Source: Deltaproteobacteria bacterium
GTDB taxonomy: Bacteria; Desulfobacterota; Desulfuromonadia; Geobacterales; Pseudopelobacteraceae
Length of the DNA: 45,190 bases
Reading direction: 5' to 3'
NCBI GenBank assembly: GCA_021850095.1
Contig: JAJZRX010000019.1
Location: forward strand, 1-45,190
Position numbers and translations under genes: made by a program. Of the stretch, positions 16,217-23,957 are shown in pieces (within the stretch, counting starts at the first letter, position 1; each line of letters opens with the position of its first letter). A model generated the notes under the pieces. That model was not told the DNA's origin, did not search any database, and worked only from the letters and a program-made list of their open reading frames with translations.

Positions 16217-17092
16217 TTATCGGGGAGGCTGATCAAGGTAGCGCGGCAGGCTGCCGCGAACTTCAACCACCGGCCCGTCCTCAAGCTCGTCCAGTTCACC
16301 GTAATCTTCACCATACTCCGCTTCACCAGCCGCCCATTCATAAAGTTTCTGCGAATCCAGCAGCACCGGCTTGGCCGGGGTGCCGAAAACCCGGTTCTGC
16401 ATCTCTTCATCAAACAGGCCGATGCAGCCATGGGAGGCTGGCCGGCCGGGCAGGTCGCGGGCATGGATCCAGTAGGAAACGTTATCTGCGCCGAAATGGA
16501 AACGCAGGGCGTTATCCATCGGATACTGTTCTTCATCGCCGGCGGTTTTGTACAGCGACGAAGTATGAGTCAGGTGGCGAGCATCGATTCGAAAGATGCC
16601 GGTCGGCGTCTCTGTTTTTGCTTTGCCGGTGGCGGCCGGAGAGGAAAATACCAGCTTGCCCTTTTCGTAGGCCCCCAGCCACTGTTCGGTGACATCCACC
16701 AGAATGTATTTGCCGTGCCGGGCAGCCGGCTCATGGAAGTTCGGAAGCGGAGTATAGTTGCGGATATCAGCCATATTGTCAGGAGCTTTGATGGTCATGC
16801 CGGGGTAAACATGCCGCCGGTCGATCCGGTTGAAGCGTGCGACCCAGACCCAGTCATCCCCGAAGAGCGATTCAAGCGTCTGGTGAGGCTGGATGAAATG
16901 AGGGTGCCAGCGGATATTTGCCAGACTGGGATATTCGACCCGCGAAAGATCTTCGCGGGCATGATCGGCCGGCGATGCGGCCGGTTCATCGGTAACGGAC
17001 GGCGTGCGCAGCACCGTAAAGCCGACCAGTATGGCGGTAAACAGACCGACCAGAACAAGTTTGTGTGAAAGCCGCAACCGACTGTGATGCAT
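16217..17092 (-). CDS. L,D-transpeptidase (YkuD) with N-terminal membrane anchor and LysM-like domain
   Basis: The 291-residue protein has a membrane anchor (about residues 10-28) and a LysM-like segment (LESLFGDDWVWVARFNRID...VYPGMTIK, about 85-125). The YkuD catalytic domain has IHARDLPGRPASHGCIGL, with the reactive cysteine in SHGC. Such enzymes make 3-3 cross-links in peptidoglycan or attach proteins to it, and the anchor places it in the periplasm. The C-terminal tail is acidic. AAGGA precedes the ATG by nine bases. It is divergent to the threonine aldolase gene. Confidence 0.9.
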   Translation of the reverse strand: MHHSRLRLSHKLVLVGLFTAILVGFTVLRTPSVTDEPAASPADHAREDLSRVEYPSLANIRWHPHFIQPHQTLESLFGDDWVWVARFNRIDRRHVYPGMTIKAPDNMADIRNYTPLPNFHEPAARHGKYILVDVTEQWLGAYEKGKLVFSSPAATGKAKTETPTGIFRIDARHLTHTSSLYKTAGDEEQYPMDNALRFHFGADNVSYWIHARDLPGRPASHGCIGLFDEEMQNRVFGTPAKPVLLDSQKLYEWAAGEAEYGEDYGELDELEDGPVVEVRGSLPRYLDQPPR

Positions 17093-17129
17093 GGTGACAA
17101 TTCCTTATGGAGAGTTTGTAAAGTTCATC

Positions 17130-17158
17130 ATAATAACGATTTGCCGGCCACTATTCAA
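17130..17158 (-). promoter_or_regulatory. Candidate sigma70 promoter of the L,D-transpeptidase gene
   Basis: On the minus strand TTGAAT (17158-17153), a 17-base spacer and TATTAT (17135-17130) stand 37 bases before the ATG. Confidence 0.55.
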
Positions 17159-17263
17159 CTGTTGTAACGGCCGCCTCATGAAAAAATCTGGCCAGCTGTC
17201 CCAACTGATGGTAGTTTGCTTCTTGAACATAAACAAGACCGCTTTTCAGGCCTGGAGGCAGCC

Positions 17264-18334
17264 ATGATGGATGTGGATCACAAGGCGATAGCGATAACGC
17301 TCAATCAGTTTGCCAGCGACAATTACGCCGGGATCTGTCCCGAGGTTTGGCAGGCCATGCAGGCCGCCAACAGCGGTTTCGCCTCGTCCTATGGAGATGA
17401 TCTCTGGACGGAGCGGGCCTGCGAAAAGATCCGCTGTTTATTTGAAACCGATTGCCAGGTGTTTTTCGTTTTCAACGGAACAGCGGCCAACTCCCTGGCG
17501 CTGGCTTCACTCTGCCGTTCCTACCATAGCGTCATCTGCCACGATCTGGCCCATGTGGAAACGGACGAATGCGGCGCGCCGGAGTTTTTCTCCAACGGCA
17601 CCAAGCTTCTGCATATAGCCGGCCCTGACGGAAAATTCGATCTTGCGGAGGTTGAGCGAACAATCACCCGCCGCAGCGACATCCATTATCCGCGTCCACG
17701 GGTCTTGAGCCTGACGCAGGCAACCGAAGTCGGCACGGTCTACGCCCCCGAGGAAATAGCCGCTGCCAGTGACCTGGCCCGGCGCTATGGTTTGCGGGTG
17801 CATATGGATGGAGCCCGTTTCGCCAATGCCATTGCATCGCTGGGGGTGGCTCCGGCCGACATAAGCTGGCGGGCCGGGGTGGATGTGCTCTGCCTGGGGG
17901 GCGCCAAAAACGGCATGGCAATCGGAGAGGCGGTTGTTTTCTTCGATCAGCAACTGGCCCATGAATTTGAGTATCGCTGCAAACAGGCCGGCCAGCTGGC
18001 CTCGAAGATGCGTTTTATCTCGGCTCCCTGGCTCGGTCTGCTGGAAGGGGGCACCTGGCTGAAAAACGCCCGGCAGGCCAATGATTGCGCCGCATTGCTG
18101 GCTGACGAACTGGCCGCCATCGACGGCATCAGCATCATCTACCCGCGGCAGGCCAATTCGGTTTTCGTCCAGATGCCGGAAACGGTCGCAGCCGCTCTGC
18201 GGGCGGCCGGCTGGTATTTCTACTCGTTTATCGGATCAGGGGGGGCGCGCTTCATGTGTTCCTGGCAGACGTCCCGGGAAGACGTGCTGCAGCTGGCCAA
18301 AGCGGTCAGAGAGTCTTGCGCCACAATACCATGA
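17264..18334 (+). CDS. ltaE: Low-specificity L-threonine aldolase / beta-eliminating lyase family
   Basis: The 356-residue PLP enzyme of fold type I would cleave L-threonine or allo-threonine to glycine and acetaldehyde. FNGTAANSLAL binds the cofactor phosphate, RVHMDGARFANA holds the aspartate facing the pyridine nitrogen, and LCLGGAKNGM carries the Schiff-base lysine. The start at 17264 (ATGATG) is preceded by GGAGG, and the upstream in-frame ATG at 17216 lacks a site. The 52-residue gene follows after 18 bases. Amino-acid beta-elimination cannot be excluded as the real reaction. Confidence 0.88.
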   Translation: MMDVDHKAIAITLNQFASDNYAGICPEVWQAMQAANSGFASSYGDDLWTERACEKIRCLFETDCQVFFVFNGTAANSLALASLCRSYHSVICHDLAHVETDECGAPEFFSNGTKLLHIAGPDGKFDLAEVERTITRRSDIHYPRPRVLSLTQATEVGTVYAPEEIAAASDLARRYGLRVHMDGARFANAIASLGVAPADISWRAGVDVLCLGGAKNGMAIGEAVVFFDQQLAHEFEYRCKQAGQLASKMRFISAPWLGLLEGGTWLKNARQANDCAALLADELAAIDGISIIYPRQANSVFVQMPETVAAALRAAGWYFYSFIGSGGARFMCSWQTSREDVLQLAKAVRESCATIP

Positions 18335-18352
18335 AACCAACGGGAGGAAAAA

Positions 18353-18511
18353 ATGATCAAGACGGCGACTTTTGAGGCACTACTGGCGGATGCGGTTCCC
18401 GATGGCCAGGGGGGCTATACCTTCACACTGGAGGGGAAAAGCTATTCGATCAAAGACAAGGATGAAGTTCGGAAAATTGCCGAACAACATGGCTATATCA
18501 TCATCTATTAA
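18353..18511 (+). CDS. Small conserved-looking protein, 52 residues, unknown function
   Basis: ATG at 18353 is preceded by GGGAGGAAAAA, a strong ribosome site. The product begins MIKTATFEALLADAV and ends in KIAEQHGYIIIY. It is mixed alpha/beta with a predicted hairpin (YTFTLEGKSYSIKDKDEV) and no membrane segment. It follows the aldolase at 18 bases and ends one base before a long hairpin, so it is the last gene of that unit. I do not recognise the family. Confidence 0.65.
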   Translation: MIKTATFEALLADAVPDGQGGYTFTLEGKSYSIKDKDEVRKIAEQHGYIIIY

Positions 18512-18553
18512 ACACAAGCCCCCGCCCGGAATCACCGGTGCGGGGGCTTGTGT
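18512..18553. terminator. Long symmetric hairpin, probable bidirectional terminator
   Basis: A perfect 14-bp stem ACACAAGCCCCCGC/GCGGGGGCTTGTGT with a 14-base loop lies between convergent genes. There is no long T run, so its efficiency as an intrinsic terminator is uncertain. Confidence 0.6.
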
Positions 18554-18583
18554 CGTCTGCAGATCCTGAACCAACAGTTCAAA

Positions 18584-19195
18584 TCAGCGCACCACCAGCT
18601 CGACCCTTCTGTTGCGCGGTTCAGGAGTCCCTTCCGGCGTGTCGACCAGAGGCAACTCCATGCCGTGGGAGGCCACCTCCAGCGATTCGGGCGGCAAACC
18701 GCTCTCTATCAGCTTTTTTGCAATCACTTCGGCCCGTTCCCGGGAAATCCGGATGTTGACCTCACGGGAGCCGACTTTGTCCGAGTGGCCGCTGATACTG
18801 ATGTCCCTTGAATTGGTTGTGCGTATGTACTCCATGATCTGCGGCAGCAGTTTTTCCGATTCCTGGGTCAAACGGGAAGTGCCCGGTTCAAAATAAAGCA
18901 GGTAGGTGGCCGGAGCGGTTGGCTGGGCAGCCAGAGCATCCCTGAACAGAGTGTTGACCTGCGCCTCTGTCAGGACGGTCGATTGCGAAGGCAGCTCATT
19001 GGGATAAAGAAGGTCGACAGACTCAAAGGGCTTTTCAAGCGGCATTTCTCCGGCTTTGTTTGTGACCGTCACCCGGCCCACATGACCGTCCGGCGACGGC
19101 AGCAGAACAAACTGGCTGTGCGGCGCTGCGCAGCCGCAGAGTGTGCATAAAAGAACCGCAAGCGATGAAAGCACGAGAAGGATTGAATTATTCAT
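18584..19195 (-). CDS. OmpA-domain lipoprotein
   Basis: The 203-residue protein has a lipoprotein signal (residues 1-22, ending L-C-G-C22), a short N-terminal beta region and a C-terminal OmpA domain. That domain carries YFEPGTSRLTQESEKLLPQI, SGHSDKVGSREVN and RNRRVELVV, the peptidoglycan-binding motifs. It should be anchored in the outer membrane and bind the wall. The ATG at 19195 is chosen because GGAGGGGG lies just upstream and gives a clean signal peptide. It overlaps the FecR-domain gene by eight bases, indicating coupled translation. Confidence 0.85.
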   Translation of the reverse strand: MNNSILLVLSSLAVLLCTLCGCAAPHSQFVLLPSPDGHVGRVTVTNKAGEMPLEKPFESVDLLYPNELPSQSTVLTEAQVNTLFRDALAAQPTAPATYLLYFEPGTSRLTQESEKLLPQIMEYIRTTNSRDISISGHSDKVGSREVNIRISRERAEVIAKKLIESGLPPESLEVASHGMELPLVDTPEGTPEPRNRRVELVVR

Positions 19196-19646
19196 TGTCA
19201 TCCCCCTCCACCTTGATCGCCAGCCTGGTGCCTCTGACGCCCGCCACCGCAGCCGGGGTTTCAAAGCGTACCGCATCGGCATTCATTTTGGCGATCAGGC
19301 CGCTTAAGTAGATCAGCGAGCCCCTGCGTATCTGGCCGACAAAGCCGGCCTTCTTTTCCAGAACATTAAAATCGTAGCGCGCCAGCTTGAAGATGGAATT
19401 CGAGCCGAGCGCGAGAGTGCTGTTGTCGATAAAAACAATGCCGATCGAGCCCTGCTTGCCGGTCAGAAGCGTGTCGCCCCTGACGATCCGCATCTCGGGC
19501 TTGGCAGCCAGCTTGTCCGCACCCCTCAAAATATGGGCGTCTCCGCTGACCGTCCTGATCCGGCCAACCGCATCGCCATCCGCGGCAATAGCCCAGCTGG
19601 CGCTGAAAACAAACAAAAACACTAATAACAGACATCCACGATACAT
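19188..19646 (-). CDS. Secreted FecR-domain protein
   Basis: The 152-residue protein has a signal peptide (about residues 1-21) and a single FecR domain: VSGDAHILRG, VRGDTLLTGKQGSIGIVFID, LALGSNSIFKLARY and TPAAVAGVRGTRLAIKV. It lacks the transmembrane and sigma-regulating N-terminal parts of true FecR, so it is a periplasmic or surface FecR-fold protein of unknown job. GAGAGGA precedes the ATG at 19646. It overlaps the OmpA lipoprotein gene, suggesting a functional pair. Confidence 0.85.
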   Translation of the reverse strand: MYRGCLLLVFLFVFSASWAIAADGDAVGRIRTVSGDAHILRGADKLAAKPEMRIVRGDTLLTGKQGSIGIVFIDNSTLALGSNSIFKLARYDFNVLEKKAGFVGQIRRGSLIYLSGLIAKMNADAVRFETPAAVAGVRGTRLAIKVEGDDNE

Positions 19647-19672
19647 ATAAATCCTCTCAAAGCGGTTCTTTA

Positions 19673-20512
19673 TTAATGCTTTTGACAATCCAGAGCGCCC
19701 TGCACCATCACCACCTGGGCCGGCATCGGCGCGGCAAAGCCGGCTGCTCCGAAGCTTTCGCGAATAGTGCGGTTGGTATCGAAATAGACCTGCCAATAGT
19801 GGTCGTTGTGGCAGTAGGGGCGAACCGCCAGAACCGGGCCGACCAGATTGAACTCCAGAATTTCCACATCGACCGGAGGATCCTGCAGAACGTTGGGCAG
19901 GGCGTGGATTTTTTCCTTCAGCAGCGCCATGGCGGTGGCATGGTCGGTGGAGCCGGCCAGCTGGGCTTTCAGATCAACCCGGCGGAAGGGATTGGCGGTG
20001 AAGTTCTGGATCGTTTCAGAGAAAACCTTGTTGTTGCCGATAATGGTGTGGATATTGTCGGGCGTATTGATTCCGGTCGCAAACAGGCCGATTTCCGCGA
20101 CCGTGCCGGTTATGCCCCCCACCGTGACAAAGTCGCCGACCTTGAAGGGGCGCAGCACGATAATGAAAGCGCCCGCCGCAAAATTCGCCAGCAGTCCCGA
20201 CCAGGCCAGACCGATGGCCACTCCGCCGGCGGCGATCAGGGCGGCGAAGGATGTGGTCTGGATGCCGAAATAGCCCAGAATGCCGATCACCAGCACAATA
20301 TTGAGGGTCACCGTGATGATCGAGCCGATGTAGCGCAGCAGGGTCGGATCGACCTGCTGCTTTTCCAGTGATTTGCGAACCAGATTTACGACAAAGCCGA
20401 TCAGCCAGCGGCCGATGACCCAGAAGGCGATCGCCGCCAGTATTTTGACTCCAAAAGTGGTGACATACTGCATGACCAGATCCTGATACTTGCTGATAGC
20501 TGCTGTTTCCAT
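19673..20512 (-). CDS. mscS: MscS-family mechanosensitive ion channel
   Basis: The 279-residue protein has three N-terminal transmembrane segments (about residues 19-38, 64-80, 85-115), the last being the glycine/alanine-rich pore helix. The MscS beta domain follows, with RPFKVGDFVTVGGITGTVAEIGLF and TPDNIHTIIGNNKVF. It protects against hypo-osmotic shock. The ATG at 20512 has AAGGAGTCC at ideal distance and a candidate promoter 50 bases further up. It is thus a gene in its own right, although the upstream PPTase frame runs into it without a stop. Confidence 0.9.
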   Translation of the reverse strand: METAAISKYQDLVMQYVTTFGVKILAAIAFWVIGRWLIGFVVNLVRKSLEKQQVDPTLLRYIGSIITVTLNIVLVIGILGYFGIQTTSFAALIAAGGVAIGLAWSGLLANFAAGAFIIVLRPFKVGDFVTVGGITGTVAEIGLFATGINTPDNIHTIIGNNKVFSETIQNFTANPFRRVDLKAQLAGSTDHATAMALLKEKIHALPNVLQDPPVDVEILEFNLVGPVLAVRPYCHNDHYWQVYFDTNRTIRESFGAAGFAAPMPAQVVMVQGALDCQKH

Positions 20513-21319
20513 ACCGGACTCCTTTGGCGCATGAGATGTGATCGTGAAAATCAGAAAATTAAAATAGCACAATCGGACGGTATTGCAACTGCAGTGCGCT
20601 GCTTTTTCAGCAACCGGAAAAAAATGTATGACGGGAGAGCGGTTGCGGGCTGCCAGAGAGGCGCAGAAGCCTTGTGGAACGTCAAGATCGGTCAAACTCC
20701 ACAGGGAGGTCTGCCCGGGATTGGCGCGATCCGCCAGCAGCGCCGGCGGCTGGCCGGGAAGCAGAGAAACGTCGCAGAAGTCGGATGATTGCGAGAAACC
20801 GCTGCCGCACCCTTTCAGATAGGCTTCCTTGCGGGTCCAGCAGCGGTAGAATGCGGCCGGCTGAAGTTCGGCGGGCAAAGAGAACAGATCGGCCTGTTCG
20901 CGGCGTGAAAAAAACTGTTGTGCCATGGTCCTATAGGGCAGATCGACCCGCATCTGCTCCAGGTCGATCCCCACTTCGCACCCTTCGGCCAGCGCCAGGA
21001 TTGCCAGATCGGCGCTGTGGGAGATGTTGAAGTTGAGCCGCAGCCCGCCATGCTGATCCGCTAAATAAGGTTTGCCGTGGGGATTGGTTGTCAGGATGAG
21101 GTCAGCCGGCTCACCTCCCTGGTAGCCGGCCAGCGTCTGGCGGAGTTGAGCACGTCCGGCGATGAAGCGGTTACGGATCTGCTGATCAATCAGGCGTCCG
21201 GCCCGCCCCCGTTCATCCGGAGTCAGCAACAGTTCAAGCCGACCCAGTTCCTCCACATCAACGGCCAGATTGAACAGCCGGACATGTACTTCTCCCGCCT
21301 GGAGCCGCCGGGATGTCAT
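19673..21319 (-). CDS. Sfp-type 4'-phosphopantetheinyl transferase, frame open through mscS
   Basis: The first 230 residues are a Sfp-type phosphopantetheinyl transferase, which loads carrier proteins of fatty-acid, polyketide or peptide synthases from CoA. Magnesium and catalytic motifs are EVGIDLEQ (115-122) and WTRKEAYLKG (161-170). ATG at 21319 overlaps the oleD stop (ATGA). No stop codon follows: the frame crosses about 40 residues that look like translated spacer (residues 230-269, including a promoter-like stretch) and enters mscS in frame, giving 548 residues. Either a real fusion, a lost stop, or a miscount of a seven-base homopolymer at 20618-20624 explains it. The true transferase probably ends near 20600. 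Confidence 0.8.
   Translation of the reverse strand: MTSRRLQAGEVHVRLFNLAVDVEELGRLELLLTPDERGRAGRLIDQQIRNRFIAGRAQLRQTLAGYQGGEPADLILTTNPHGKPYLADQHGGLRLNFNISHSADLAILALAEGCEVGIDLEQMRVDLPYRTMAQQFFSRREQADLFSLPAELQPAAFYRCWTRKEAYLKGCGSGFSQSSDFCDVSLLPGQPPALLADRANPGQTSLWSLTDLDVPQGFCASLAARNRSPVIHFFPVAEKAAHCSCNTVRLCYFNFLIFTITSHAPKESGMETAAISKYQDLVMQYVTTFGVKILAAIAFWVIGRWLIGFVVNLVRKSLEKQQVDPTLLRYIGSIITVTLNIVLVIGILGYFGIQTTSFAALIAAGGVAIGLAWSGLLANFAAGAFIIVLRPFKVGDFVTVGGITGTVAEIGLFATGINTPDNIHTIIGNNKVFSETIQNFTANPFRRVDLKAQLAGSTDHATAMALLKEKIHALPNVLQDPPVDVEILEFNLVGPVLAVRPYCHNDHYWQVYFDTNRTIRESFGAAGFAAPMPAQVVMVQGALDCQKH
20561..20588 (-). promoter_or_regulatory. Candidate internal promoter of mscS
   Basis: On the minus strand TTGCAA (20588-20583), a 16-base spacer and TATTTT (20566-20561) stand about 50 bases before the mscS ATG. 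The local AT-rich composition supports a non-coding spacer. Confidence 0.4.
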
Positions 21320-22311
21320 ATCTCTTCAGCCGCCAGCCAGCGGCGCAACCGCTCCAGTCCTTCATCAATCGATACCTGCGGCTGGTAACCAAGATCACGG
21401 CGGGCGGCATCAATCTTGAACCAGTGGGCCGTGGCCAGCTCTTTGGCCACGAAGCGGGTCATGGGGGGCTCGCCGGACAGGCGCAGCAGACTCCAGAGCC
21501 CTTCGCAGACAGCGCCGGCAGCGTAGGCCAGGCCAGGCGGGACACTGCGGGTTTCGGGCGGCAGACCGGCAGCGGCCAGAATCCGGTTGACCATTTCCCA
21601 GAGCGGCAGCGGCTCGCCGTTGGAGATGAAATAAGCCTTGCCGGCGATGCCGCTGCCCGGCAGCAACCGGTCGGCTGCCAGCAGGTGGGCCTGGGCGGCA
21701 TTGTCCACATAAACCGTATCCACCAGACAGGGGCGTTTGCCGATCCGCCGCAGTTTGCCGGCCCGTCCCTTGGCGATGATGCGGGGAACGAGATGATTGT
21801 CACCCGGCCCCCAGATCAGATGGGGACGGAGCGAAACCGTGGCCAGGTCACTTGAGTCGGCGTCCAGCACGAGCTGTTCGGCCAGTGCCTTGGTGCGGGG
21901 ATAGTGGGCATGGTAACGGGCCGGGTAAGGCAGCGCTTCGTCCCCCCCCTCCACGTCCCGTCCGTCAAAGATAACACTGGGCGAGCCGGTGTAGACCAGC
22001 CGGCTGATGTTGTTAGCCCGGCAGGCGTCCAGAACATTGATCGTGCCGCTTACGTTGGCATCGTAAAACTCCTCGTAGCTGCCCCATATCCCGGCTTTGG
22101 CCGCCACATGGAAGACGATGTCGCACCCCTCGGCCGCCTCCTTCAGCAGCCTGGGCTGCGACAGGTCGCCCTGGATCTGCTCCACACCCAATCCGGACAA
22201 GGACGAGTGTGCGCCGCGCGAAAAGCTCCTGACCTGGTCGCCCCGCTCGCGCAGCATCCGTACGATAACAGCACCCAGAAAGCCGCCCCCTCCGGTCACC
22301 AATGCTTTCAT
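21316..22311 (-). CDS. oleD: OleD-like NAD(P)-dependent 2-alkyl-3-oxoalkanoate reductase
   Basis: The 331-residue extended short-chain dehydrogenase has the Rossmann motif TGGGGFLG at residues 7-14 and the catalytic Y-x3-K in YPRTK. The segment YTGSPSVIFDGRDVEGGDEALPYP is characteristic of OleD. In long-chain olefin synthesis OleD reduces the beta-keto acid made by OleA to a beta-hydroxy acid for OleC. Start and stop overlap the neighbours by four bases (ATGA) on both sides, so oleC, oleD and the transferase are translationally coupled. oleA and oleB are not in the window. Confidence 0.82.
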   Translation of the reverse strand: MKALVTGGGGFLGAVIVRMLRERGDQVRSFSRGAHSSLSGLGVEQIQGDLSQPRLLKEAAEGCDIVFHVAAKAGIWGSYEEFYDANVSGTINVLDACRANNISRLVYTGSPSVIFDGRDVEGGDEALPYPARYHAHYPRTKALAEQLVLDADSSDLATVSLRPHLIWGPGDNHLVPRIIAKGRAGKLRRIGKRPCLVDTVYVDNAAQAHLLAADRLLPGSGIAGKAYFISNGEPLPLWEMVNRILAAAGLPPETRSVPPGLAYAAGAVCEGLWSLLRLSGEPPMTRFVAKELATAHWFKIDAARRDLGYQPQVSIDEGLERLRRWLAAEEI

Positions 22312-23945
22312 GATAGTTTCCCCGCAGCCCAGAGTGCCAGTTTCTCGCGGAATATCTTGGCGTTGTGGCGGATATCAACCGGGAAGGCCGGATGGAACAG
22401 TATTGTGGAGATGCCCTGGGTGTGGACGTGGGCCCGGGCGATTTCAAGCAACTCTTTCCGGATCTGTTCCTGATCGACCTGTATGCCCTTTTCCAGCTCG
22501 ACGCACAGCACCGGCATTTGGCTCCCGGCTTTGCCAACCCCGACCAGGGCGCTGCGGAATACGGCCGGGTGGGTATTGAAAACCCCTTCCACCGGAATCG
22601 TGAAAAGCGGCCCATCCGGGGTTTCCACCCGGTGCGATTTGCGGCCGCAGAACCAGAGCCGCCCCTTTTCATCGAAGCCCCCCAGATCTCCCATGCGGTG
22701 CAGAAAACCGCCGGCCGGATCGGCGATCTTGGAGAGCCGGTTGGCTTCGGGACGGTTGTGGTAACCACGCGTGACCTGTTCCCCCTGAACGACGATCTCA
22801 CCGATCCTGCCGGGAGGGACCCGCAGCGAATCGTGCCAGAGCGGTATGGCATCGTCGCTGATCTTTATTATTTCCAGGCGGATGCCCGGCACCGGCCGGC
22901 CGATGCAGACGCCTCCTCCGGCATCGGTGATGGCGCGGGTTTCTCCCAGAATCTCGCTGCTGCCGATCGAACAGACCGGCAGCGCCTCGGTCGCTCCATA
23001 GGGGGTGAAAATCTCCGCTCCGGGCGGCAGCATGCGGGTGAAACGCTCCAGCACTGCCGCCGGCACCGGCGCTCCGGCCGAAATGACCCGCTTGAGGGTG
23101 GGCAGTTTCGTGCCGTGTTCGGCGCCGTAGCGGCCGACCCGGTTGATCAGGGCCGGAGAGCCGAACATGGTCGTCGCACCGTGGGTTTGGATGGTGGCGA
23201 TGATTGTGGCCGGGTCGACAAAGCCGGGCCGGGTGAAGTCCATCTCCGGTATGACGGCGGTCATGCCGAGCGCCGGGGCGAACAGCGCGAAGAGCGGGAA
23301 GGTGGGCAGGTCGATCTCCCCCGGTGCGATGTCGTAGGTTCTGCGCAGGGCTTCGACCTGGGCCGCGAAGTTGCCGTGGCTGTAGACCGCCCCCTTGGGA
23401 GGGCCGGTACTGCCGCTGGTGAAAAGAATTGCGGCGGTGTCGTCGCGGTCGGTGGGAGCGGCTGAAAAGGAGATGTCTTCTTCATCGTGCCGAAGCAGGT
23501 CGTCCAGGGTCATTCCCCCCCAGAACAGTCGCCGCCCGACCGTGACGTGCGTCCGCAGGCTGCTTGCGCCCCAGCCGAACAGGATCCGGGCGATGTGGGC
23601 CTTGGGGATGCCGACGAAAGCCTGCGGCTCGGCCTCTGCCAGGCAGGATTTCAGATTTTTGATTCCCAGGCCGGGATCGATCATGACCGGGATCGCGCCG
23701 GTCTTGAAAAGGGCAAAGGTCAGGGCGAAAAGCTCCGGACCGGGAGGTACCATCAGAACCGTCCGCACCCCCCGGCCGATGCCGTTTCTGACCAGGCCGT
23801 GGGCGATGCGGTCGGAAAACCTGTTCAGCTCGTAAAAGGTAAGGCAGCGATTTTTCTTGGGGAAGATGATAGCCGTAGTGTCGGGCTGCAGACGGGCCAT
23901 CTCCGGCAGGTGGGCGGCGATGTTTATGAAACGTTGTGGGTTCAT
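22308..23945 (-). CDS. oleC: OleC-like beta-lactone synthetase / fatty acid CoA ligase family
   Basis: The 545-residue adenylate-forming enzyme has the P-loop FTSGSTGPPKGAVYSH, the A5 motif TPYGATEALP, A7/A8 segments MGDLGGFDEKGRLWFCGRKS and a C-terminal PVDIRHNAKIFREKL with the A10 lysine. Whole-length features match OleC, which turns long beta-hydroxy acids into beta-lactones with ATP. A general acyl-CoA ligase is the alternative. The ATG at 23945 follows the nuoE-like stop by ten bases, and the end overlaps oleD (ATGA). Confidence 0.82.
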   Translation of the reverse strand: MNPQRFINIAAHLPEMARLQPDTTAIIFPKKNRCLTFYELNRFSDRIAHGLVRNGIGRGVRTVLMVPPGPELFALTFALFKTGAIPVMIDPGLGIKNLKSCLAEAEPQAFVGIPKAHIARILFGWGASSLRTHVTVGRRLFWGGMTLDDLLRHDEEDISFSAAPTDRDDTAAILFTSGSTGPPKGAVYSHGNFAAQVEALRRTYDIAPGEIDLPTFPLFALFAPALGMTAVIPEMDFTRPGFVDPATIIATIQTHGATTMFGSPALINRVGRYGAEHGTKLPTLKRVISAGAPVPAAVLERFTRMLPPGAEIFTPYGATEALPVCSIGSSEILGETRAITDAGGGVCIGRPVPGIRLEIIKISDDAIPLWHDSLRVPPGRIGEIVVQGEQVTRGYHNRPEANRLSKIADPAGGFLHRMGDLGGFDEKGRLWFCGRKSHRVETPDGPLFTIPVEGVFNTHPAVFRSALVGVGKAGSQMPVLCVELEKGIQVDQEQIRKELLEIARAHVHTQGISTILFHPAFPVDIRHNAKIFREKLALWAAGKLS

Positions 23946-23957
23946 GGTGCGATTGGT

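Noticed and set aside
22365-23465. 366-codon plus-strand frame opposite oleC
   Set aside because: Antisense of a clear adenylate-forming enzyme; no start signals or recognisable domain.
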